From Treponema sp. (GTDB taxonomy: Bacteria > Spirochaetota > Spirochaetia > Treponematales > Breznakiellaceae): a stretch of DNA of 8,677 bases. The position numbers and the translations under genes are program-made. This document shows, one piece after another, positions 1 through 4,857 of this stretch; within the stretch, counting starts at the first letter, position 1, and every line of letters starts with the position of its first letter. The stretch lies in assembly GCA_031258265.1 (NCBI GenBank), contig JAIRNB010000157.1, forward strand, positions 1 to 8,677, read 5' to 3'. The notes beneath the pieces were generated by a model. That model made no database searches, was not told the DNA's origin, and worked only from the letters and a program-made list of their open reading frames with translations.

Positions 1-192
1 ATGGAGAAGTTACGGCGGTATGCGGATTTACACGATGACAAGAGGAAGTATTTGGGAGGGATAGCGGGGGTGGTTTTCAGTGAAAGTGAAAAGACCTATG
101 CGCTGAAGAAGGGGTTTTATGTGATAGAGCCGTCCGGGGAGACGTTTAGTATTACCGAGCCAAAGGGAAATTATTATCCCCACGTATGGTAA
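1..192 (+). CDS. C-terminal fragment of an uncharacterised protein (partial)
   Basis: This open frame runs from the first base of the window to a TAA at 190-192 and encodes 63 residues. An ATG lies at bases 1-3, but nothing upstream is visible, so it may be an internal methionine of a longer protein. The peptide starts with a basic, helical stretch (MEKLRRYADLHDDKRKY). It then has a compact alpha/beta-looking tail with GGIAGVVF, KGFYVIEPSGETF and a Pro/His/Trp end. From memory, this kind of tail closes spirochete hypothetical proteins that have a coiled coil followed by a PD-(D/E)XK-nuclease-like domain (DUF3782-type). No catalytic motif is present in the visible part, so I assign no function. 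A perfect 12-bp stem-loop begins four bases after the stop codon and probably ends or protects the transcript. Confidence 0.55.
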   Translation: MEKLRRYADLHDDKRKYLGGIAGVVFSESEKTYALKKGFYVIEPSGETFSITEPKGNYYPHVW

Positions 193-195
193 TTA

Positions 196-224
196 GAGCT
201 TGTAACAAAAAATGTTACAAGCTC
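196..224 (+). terminator. Perfect 12-bp stem-loop after the first gene (terminator-like, no T-run)
   Basis: GAGCTTGTAACA (196-207) and TGTTACAAGCTC (213-224) are exact reverse complements separated by five A. The hairpin starts 4 nt after the stop codon of the upstream gene, where a terminator is expected. No T-tract follows on the + strand (next bases GTTACAGACTC), so it is not a canonical rho-independent terminator. It could act as a 3' end-stabilising hairpin or as a protein-binding palindrome. The right arm is also half of an imperfect 11-bp tandem repeat (214-224 and 225-235, two mismatches). Confidence 0.55.
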
Positions 225-239
225 GTTACAGACTCTATG

Positions 240-259
240 CGCCAAAGGCGAAGCCACAA
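240..259. repeat. Short dispersed motif copy A (TGTGGCTTCGC, inverted)
   Basis: Bases 248-258 are the reverse complement of TGTGGCTTCGC, which recurs exactly at 4336-4346 in the middle intergenic region. Both copies sit in non-coding DNA beside a small hairpin: here CGCC-AAA-GGCG at 240-250, there CGC-GTA-GCG at 4344-4352. This suggests fragments of a dispersed intergenic repeat, although an 11-bp match alone is weak evidence. Confidence 0.3.
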
Positions 260-327
260 TAAATTTCCTTACTGCACAGCCCCGCCTTTTCCATTTTGCG
301 TATTATCCTGCGCGATGCGGTCGAGTC

Positions 328-356
328 TTGCCCCCCCGGACCCAAAAGACTAGTAT
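328..356 (+). promoter_or_regulatory. Possible promoter of the pncA-pncB-kinase operon
   Basis: TTGCCC (328-333) and TAGTAT (351-356) are 17 bp apart and each match four of six sigma-70 consensus bases. An overlapping TATAAA lies at 354-359. The start of transcription would fall only about 10-15 nt before the pncA start codon, giving a very short leader. A further AT-rich TATTAT at 301-306 has no good -35 partner. This is a weak call from consensus matching only. Confidence 0.25.
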
Positions 357-375
357 AAAAACCAGAGGTTCCATG

Positions 376-1062
376 ATGATTATTAGCGGAGTCAGGACCG
401 CCCTTATCGAGGTGGATGTCCAAAATGACTTTTGCCCTTCTTACAGCCTTTCTTCCGGGGAAAAGCTTCCCCCCGGGGCTTTGTCGGTGGACAGGGGAGA
501 TGAAGTTATCCCCCCCCTCAACGCCCTGGCCCTTTCCCTTTCCGGGGCCGGGGGCAGGGTAATCGCCACCGCCGACTGGCACCCCCGGCGGCATGTTTCC
601 TTCGCTTCATCCCATCCGGGGAAAAAACCCGGGGATACCGTAGAACTTTCCGGCGAAGTCCAGGTCCTCTGGCCGGATCACTGCGTCCAGGGGACCTTGG
701 GGGCGGCTTTCCACGAAAAACTGGACCAGAGGCCCCTAAGCCTTATCATCCACAAGGGTTTCCGCTGTTCTTTGGATTCCTATTCGGCCTTCTTTGAAAA
801 CGATCGCCGGTCTCCCACGGGCCTGGAGGCTTACCTGCGATCCCTGGGTATAGACACGGTCCTCCTGGGGGGGCTTGCCACCGACTACTGCGTTCTCTAC
901 AGCGTCCTGGATGCCCTGCGCCTGGGTTTTACCGCCATTGTGCTGGAGGATGCGGTACGGGGGGTCGGCCTCCCCGCCGGTTCTGTTGAAGCGGCCCTGA
1001 AAAAAATGAAGGATTCGGGGGCCCTCCTGATTCCCTCTAGCGGTGTCACCCTGGAAGGCTGA
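376..1062 (+). CDS. pncA: Nicotinamidase (nicotinamide deamidase)
   Basis: This cytoplasmic isochorismatase-fold enzyme hydrolyses nicotinamide to nicotinate and ammonia, the first step of deamidating NAD salvage. Numbered from the ATG at 376 (228 residues), every key residue of the family is present. The triad is Asp14 (in VDVQNDF), Lys127 (in IIHKGF) and Cys172 (in GLATDYCV). The metal ligands are Asp67 and His69 (ATADWH), His73 and His102 (WPDHCVQGT). The segment between VDVQNDF and GDEV is longer than in short homologues such as the mycobacterial enzyme. I chose ATG 376 because AGAGG (364-368) lies 7 nt upstream. ATG 373 (spacing 4) is the alternative. A TTG at 328 in the same frame adds 16 unconserved residues and is unlikely. 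The gene ends 1 nt before pncB and is surely cotranscribed with it. Confidence 0.95.
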   Translation: MIISGVRTALIEVDVQNDFCPSYSLSSGEKLPPGALSVDRGDEVIPPLNALALSLSGAGGRVIATADWHPRRHVSFASSHPGKKPGDTVELSGEVQVLWPDHCVQGTLGAAFHEKLDQRPLSLIIHKGFRCSLDSYSAFFENDRRSPTGLEAYLRSLGIDTVLLGGLATDYCVLYSVLDALRLGFTAIVLEDAVRGVGLPAGSVEAALKKMKDSGALLIPSSGVTLEG

Positions 1063-1063
1063 C

Positions 1064-2521
1064 ATGAACGGCGGAACACCGAATCACAGCGCCCTCTTTA
1101 CCGATTTTTATTCCCTTACCATGGCCCAGGGATACTGGAAGCGGAGCGTCAACAAACGGGCGGTCTTCGAAATGTTTTTCCGTCGGCAGCCCTTCGGTTC
1201 GGGTTTTGCCGTTTTTGCGGGACTCGGGGATCTGCTGGAAAGCATCGAAGCTTTTCACTGCTCGGCGGAGGATATTGCCTACCTGCGGACTCTGGGAATC
1301 TTCGAGGAGGGGTTCCTTGAGTACCTTTCCTGTTTCCGGTTTTCCGGTTCCCTCTGGGCCATGGACGAGGGCGGCGTTATCTTCCCCCAGGAACCCCTTA
1401 TCCGGGTAGACAGCAATCTTATCGAATGTCAGATCCTGGAGGGGATGCTCCTCAATACCATTAACTTCCAAAGTCTTATCGCCACCAAGACGGCGCGGGT
1501 TTGGCTTGCCAGCGGCAAGGGTTCCATCATGGAGTTCGGGCTTCGCCGGGCCCAGGGGCCCGACGGGGCAATGTCCGCATCCCGGGCGGCCTTTATCGGC
1601 GGCGCCAATGCCACCAGTAACACCCTGGCGGGGAAGACCTACGGCATACCGGTCCGGGGAACAATGGCCCATTCCTGGATCATGAGTTTTCCCAGCGAGG
1701 AAGACGCCTTTAGGGCCTACGCGGATATTTACCCGGATCAGAGCATTTTTCTTATCGACACCTACGATACCCTGAGGAGCGGGGCGCCCAACGCCATCAA
1801 GGTGGGACGCGAACTGGCCGCCCGGGGGAAAAACTTCGGAGTCCGCCTTGATTCGGGGGATATTCATTACCTTTCCATGGAAGTCAGGAAAATGCTGGAC
1901 CAGGCGGGTTTCCCCCAGGCCACGATCACCGTATCCAACGATCTGGATGAGGAGATCATCCATACCCTGCGGGAAGCGGGGGCGCCGATCAATTCCTGGG
2001 GGGTCGGCACCCAGATGGTAACCGGCGGCGTTGACGCGGCCTTTACCGGAGTCTATAAACTGGCGGCCAGGGAAGACGCCGCCGGCCGTCTTATCCCGGC
2101 AATTAAATTTTCTGATAATCCGGAAAAAACCACCAACCCCGGGATCAAGCAGGTCTGGCGTATCAAGGACAGCCAGGGCATGGCGGTGGCCGATGTCCTT
2201 ACCCTGGTGGATGAAAACGGGGAGGAGGTTCTGGAAAGGAAAAGCCGCCATGCCTTTTGGCACCCGTCGGCGGACTACCGTCATTTTTACCACGAGATCA
2301 CGGGGACCGCGGAAAAGCTTCTGAAGCCCCGGATGGAGGGGGGCCGTATTTTGACAAGGGCGGGCTTACAGGAGATTCGGGAACGGATGAACCGGGACAT
2401 CGATTCCCTGGACCCCAGTTATAAGCGGCTTCTCAATCCCCATATCTACAAAGTTTCTATCAGTCAGCGGCTTAGGGAACTAAAGCTGGGCTTGATCAAA
2501 AATTACCTGGGAGATCTGTAA
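1064..2521 (+). CDS. pncB: Nicotinate phosphoribosyltransferase
   Basis: This enzyme joins nicotinate to PRPP, helped by ATP hydrolysis, to give nicotinate mononucleotide. It uses the product of the preceding gene. At 485 residues it has the size of the long bacterial NAPRTases. Visible family motifs in order are TDFYSLTMAQGYW near the N-terminus, MEFGLRRAQGPDGA, the GTMAHSW segment with His203 (the position autophosphorylated in characterised homologues), FGVRLDSGD at about 257-266, ITVSNDLDE, WGVGTQMVTGG and the GVYKLAA segment. No signal peptide is seen, so it acts in the cytoplasm. I chose ATG 1064 because GGAAGG (1053-1058) lies 5 nt upstream and the frame then starts just after the pncA stop. 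A GTG at 1043 inside pncA is possible but has no comparable site. The TAA stop shares its last A with the next ATG (TAATG), so translation is probably coupled. Confidence 0.95.
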   Translation: MNGGTPNHSALFTDFYSLTMAQGYWKRSVNKRAVFEMFFRRQPFGSGFAVFAGLGDLLESIEAFHCSAEDIAYLRTLGIFEEGFLEYLSCFRFSGSLWAMDEGGVIFPQEPLIRVDSNLIECQILEGMLLNTINFQSLIATKTARVWLASGKGSIMEFGLRRAQGPDGAMSASRAAFIGGANATSNTLAGKTYGIPVRGTMAHSWIMSFPSEEDAFRAYADIYPDQSIFLIDTYDTLRSGAPNAIKVGRELAARGKNFGVRLDSGDIHYLSMEVRKMLDQAGFPQATITVSNDLDEEIIHTLREAGAPINSWGVGTQMVTGGVDAAFTGVYKLAAREDAAGRLIPAIKFSDNPEKTTNPGIKQVWRIKDSQGMAVADVLTLVDENGEEVLERKSRHAFWHPSADYRHFYHEITGTAEKLLKPRMEGGRILTRAGLQEIRERMNRDIDSLDPSYKRLLNPHIYKVSISQRLRELKLGLIKNYLGDL

Positions 2522-4191
2522 TGGAAACCATCGAGTTGCGTTTTGCCTCCGATCCGGATACCGGCGTCCCCTGTCCCTATGGAACCCGTTCCAATTCCCT
2601 TATCAAGAATCTGGGTTTAGCGGAAGACGAGATCGCCGCCGTCAAGGTGAACGGCGAGATTCTAAGCCTGTCGGAGGAGCTGAAGGTCAACGCCCTTTTG
2701 GAGGCGGTAGCCCTTTCCAGTCCCGAAGGGGTAATGATCTACCGCCGTTCCCTGGCCTTTCTCCTGGCCATGGCGGCCAAGCAAATTTTTCCCCAGGAAG
2801 AACTCCGGGTGGGACATTCCCTGGGGAACGGTTACTACTACACCTTTCGATCCGAATCCCCTGAAATGGCCTCCAGGGCGGCGGAAAAACTAAAGGAGGC
2901 CATGCACGCCCTGGCGGCGGAGGACCTATCCATCACCACAAGATTCATGAGCTACGGGGAGGCCCTGGAACTGTTCAGATCCCGCGGCCAGGAAGACACG
3001 GCCCTGCTTCTGGAACAGCGGAACGAGAACGCCCTGCGGATCAACGAGTGCGGTTCCTTCGCCGATCTGTACGTGGAGCCCCTGGTGAACCGTACCGGCC
3101 ATCTTTCGGTTTTTGATCTTTGTCCCTATGAGAATGGATTCCTCCTCCGTTTCCCGGCCATAGGCCGGGGGAAAATAATCGATCCCTTTGAAGACAGCCC
3201 CCTGATATTTTCCGTATACAAGGAATACAAGAAGTGGGGCAGGATTGTGAATGTCCGTTCCGTGGGAAAACTTAACCATTTAGTTTCCCAGGGAAAGATT
3301 CGGGATTATATCCGGATAGCGGAGGCATTCCAGGCCAGGAAGCTTGCGGAAATCGCGGAGAAAATCTACGGACAAAAAGAAAAAGTTAAGGCCGTATTTA
3401 TCGCCGGCCCCTCAAGTTCGGGGAAGACCACCACCGCGAAGAAGCTTGCCATTGAGCTTATGGTCATGGGGATAAAGCCCATCGCCATCGGTCTGGACGA
3501 TTATTACCGGGGAAACGAAGACCTGCCCCTGGATGAAACGGGGAAGCCCGATTTTGAGGCCCTTGAAGCTCTGGACATTCCCTTCCTCAATACCCAGCTC
3601 CTGGAACTTTTTGAGGGAAAGGAAGTGAAGCTCCCGGTCTTTGATTTTAAGATCGGAAAACGGAAAGAAGGGGAGGGCAGATCCATCCACATGGAAGAAC
3701 GGAGAACCATGCTGATCATCGAAGGAATCCACGGCCTCAACGACGCCCTTACCCCCCAGGTGGAAGCTTCCCTTAAATTCAAGCTCTACGTTTCCGCCCT
3801 TACCCAGTTGAACTTTGACGATCACAACCGTATTCCCACCAGCGATAACAGGCTTCTGCGGCGGCTGGTCCGGGATCATCAGTTCCGGGGGAAGGACGCA
3901 TACTGGACCATTAACCAGTGGGCCAGCGTCCAAAGCGGGGAACGCAAGCATATCTTTCCTTTCCAGGATTCCGCGGACGCCGCCTTTAATTCCGCCCTGG
4001 ATTATGAACTGCCGGTCCTCAAGTTCTACGCGGAGAGTCTGCTCCGGGCGGTTAAACCGGGGCGGCGGGAATACGGGGAAGCGGCCCGGCTTCTTTCATT
4101 CCTGGAAAACTTTGCCCCCATTCCCCCCCAGTACGTCCCCAGCCAAAGCATTTTACGGGAGTTTATCGGGGAGTCGGAGTTTAAGTATTAG
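2521..4191 (+). CDS. Uridine-kinase-like nucleoside kinase with N-terminal TGS and ThrRS-SAD-like domains
   Basis: The 556 residues contain three modules. Residues 1-65 look like a TGS domain. Residues about 70-230 resemble the second additional (editing) domain of threonyl-tRNA synthetase, recognisable by YRRSLAFLLAMA and VGHSLGNGYYYTF. Residues about 285-540 are a PRK/uridine-kinase P-loop domain with Walker A GPSSSGKTT (296-304), a DDYY substrate motif (326-329), PVFDF (373-376 region), IIEGIHGLN (399-406 region) and an Arg-rich lid (RRLVRDHQF). The four metal-ligand positions of the ThrRS editing site are replaced by Phe80, Met84, Tyr184 and Leu188, so editing activity is not expected. 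Homologues are usually annotated uridine kinase or nucleoside kinase. GGGAG (2509-2513) lies 7 nt before the ATG, which overlaps the pncB stop. This coupling hints at a link to pyridine-nucleotide salvage. The substrate is not established. Confidence 0.88.
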   Translation: METIELRFASDPDTGVPCPYGTRSNSLIKNLGLAEDEIAAVKVNGEILSLSEELKVNALLEAVALSSPEGVMIYRRSLAFLLAMAAKQIFPQEELRVGHSLGNGYYYTFRSESPEMASRAAEKLKEAMHALAAEDLSITTRFMSYGEALELFRSRGQEDTALLLEQRNENALRINECGSFADLYVEPLVNRTGHLSVFDLCPYENGFLLRFPAIGRGKIIDPFEDSPLIFSVYKEYKKWGRIVNVRSVGKLNHLVSQGKIRDYIRIAEAFQARKLAEIAEKIYGQKEKVKAVFIAGPSSSGKTTTAKKLAIELMVMGIKPIAIGLDDYYRGNEDLPLDETGKPDFEALEALDIPFLNTQLLELFEGKEVKLPVFDFKIGKRKEGEGRSIHMEERRTMLIIEGIHGLNDALTPQVEASLKFKLYVSALTQLNFDDHNRIPTSDNRLLRRLVRDHQFRGKDAYWTINQWASVQSGERKHIFPFQDSADAAFNSALDYELPVLKFYAESLLRAVKPGRREYGEAARLLSFLENFAPIPPQYVPSQSILREFIGESEFKY

Positions 4192-4206
4192 GCCGAATGT
4201 CGAGTT

Positions 4207-4360
4207 TCTATGGGCGCATCGCCGCTGTGCGGCGACCGGGCTATCGCTGCAATTCCTCAGCCCCTGCGGGGCTTCCGGTATTTCCGCTCTATCCCTCGCG
4301 CAATTAAAGCAAGCGTAGCTTGTAAATTAAACCAATGTGGCTTCGCGTAGCGCCATCGTA
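4207..4360. repeat. Putative dispersed palindromic repeat element
   Basis: A string of compact palindromes fills this stretch: TCGCCGC-TGT-GCGGCGA (4219-4235), AGCCCC-TGC-GGGGCT (4259-4273), CAAGC-GTA-GCTTG (4310-4322) and CGC-GTA-GCG (4344-4352). The intervening text (GGGCTATCGCTGCAATTCCT from 4238, then a CCGCTCTATCCCTCGCGC segment near 4284) resembles intergenic repeats I remember from Treponema and other hairpin-rich genomes, but I cannot confirm copy number. The motif TGTGGCTTCGC at 4336-4346 also occurs inverted at 248-258. Boundaries are approximate. Confidence 0.45.
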
Positions 4361-4381
4361 TGCCCCCAAATTGAAAAATGC

Positions 4382-4401
4382 GCCCCGGTTTTAACCGGGG
4401 C
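4382..4401 (+). other. 9-bp GC-rich hairpin
   Basis: GCCCCGGTT (4382-4390) and AACCGGGGC (4393-4401) are exact reverse complements with only TT between them. The hairpin lies 190 bp after the kinase stop and lacks a following T-run. It may help end transcription of the + strand operon, but a terminator role is not shown by the sequence. Confidence 0.4.
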
Positions 4402-4413
4402 AGTGCGCGCGCG

Positions 4414-4438
4414 GCTCACCGCGCTCCGCGCGGTGAGC
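4414..4438. repeat. 10-bp perfect stem-loop
   Basis: GCTCACCGCG (4414-4423) and CGCGGTGAGC (4429-4438) pair perfectly around a CTCCG loop. It follows a GC-alternating run (GTGCGCGCGCGG) and sits 13 bp after the hairpin at 4382-4401. Such stems are typical of mobile palindromic units in intergenic DNA. It has no T-run on either side. Confidence 0.45.
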
Positions 4439-4596
4439 TGGGACAAAAGCCGCAAAAACGTATACATTTATCACAGCCGGCCCCGCGGCGCGCCCGCCTG
4501 TCTAAAGCCGCCCTTGCATTTGGCCGGAATAAATACAGTTGTCATGCGCCAACCGGGTGTTACATTTTTTCCATAACGCGCCCTTGCCAGGACGCT

Positions 4597-4802
4597 TTTA
4601 CTTCACCCCCTGCCGGCCAGCACATACCGAACCGGTGTCAGTCACCAATTTGTACAATGCGCCTGTACATAAGGGGGGGTAGTGGAGTAGACCGGACCGG
4701 GCGGAGCCCGGGAGGACTACGGAACGAGGGTGGGGCAGCGGCAAAAAGGCGGCGCATTGGGATCGTCGTCCCGGCTTTTGGAACTTATGCGCCCCCCCTC
4801 CT
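4597..4802. repeat. Putative structured or repeated element with long-range inverted repeats
   Basis: CAATGCGCC (4655-4663) pairs exactly with GGCGCATTG (4751-4759), enclosing 87 nt. Inside lies CCGGGC-GGA-GCCCGG (4697-4711). Overlapping the left arm is TGTACA-7 nt-TGTACA (4651-4669). G7 at 4673-4679 and C7 at 4792-4798 could pair as well, although the two long pairings would cross. The interior is purine-rich (GGAACGAGGGTGGGGCAGCGG). Read on the - strand, the right end gives GGAGGGGGGGCGCAT, which matches GGAGGGGGGGCACAT at 8663-8677 in 14 of 15 bases. It could be a repeat element, a decayed gene start or an RNA. I cannot decide between these. Confidence 0.35.
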
Positions 4803-4813
4803 AAAGACACGGC

Positions 4814-4852
4814 AAAAAAAGTAAATGCCGGCGCCCCGGATCAGACCGGGCG
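4814..4852 (-). terminator. Probable rho-independent terminator of the beta-mannosidase gene
   Basis: On the - strand, five nt after the TGA stop, CGCCCGG (4852-4846) pairs with CCGGGGCG (4839-4832) with one bulged G and a TCTGAT loop. Eleven nt later comes T7 (4820-4814). The gap between stem and T-run is longer than usual, but the position directly after the gene supports the call. Confidence 0.55.
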
Positions 4853-4857
4853 GTGTT

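Larger units (their letters stand above)
4192..4857. other. 666-bp hairpin-rich intergenic region between converging genes
   Basis: No convincing gene is present. The open frames here (for example 4378-4824 + and 4598-4810 -) have biased Arg/Pro/Gly/Ala content, no recognisable domain and no good ribosome-binding site. The region carries at least seven short inverted repeats, a TGTACA pair, and runs of seven G and seven C. The left part (about 4205-4360) and the part at about 4597-4800 look like two different repeat or structured elements, listed separately. The terminator of the - strand mannosidase gene occupies the right end. I found no obvious rho-independent terminator with a T-run for the + strand operon. 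A T6 run at 4565-4570 is not preceded by a good stem. Confidence 0.6.

Noticed and set aside
328..375. TTG start for pncA adding 16 residues
   Set aside because: The added residues are not conserved in the family, there is no Shine-Dalgarno before 328, and AGAGG at 364-368 fits the ATG at 376.
1043..1063. GTG start for pncB inside the end of pncA
   Set aside because: GGAAGG at 1053-1058 is well placed for ATG 1064, and the extra seven residues match no family feature.
1046..2293. 415-residue open frame on the - strand opposite pncB
   Set aside because: It is the antisense shadow of pncB, a gene with complete family motifs. Its product is Gly/Pro/Arg-rich with no recognisable domain.
4565..4570. 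T6 run as the terminator of the + strand operon
   Set aside because: No stable stem lies directly upstream, and the run is about 370 bp after the kinase stop codon.
4378..4824. 148-residue open frame (+) and 70-residue frame on the other strand (4598-4810) as small genes
   Set aside because: Composition is Arg/Gly/Pro/Ala-biased, no ribosome-binding site or domain is visible, and both run through inverted repeats.
4192..4857. CRISPR array or insertion sequence
   Set aside because: The repeats are palindromes of different sequence and are not regularly spaced direct repeats. There is no transposase frame and no clear target-site duplication.
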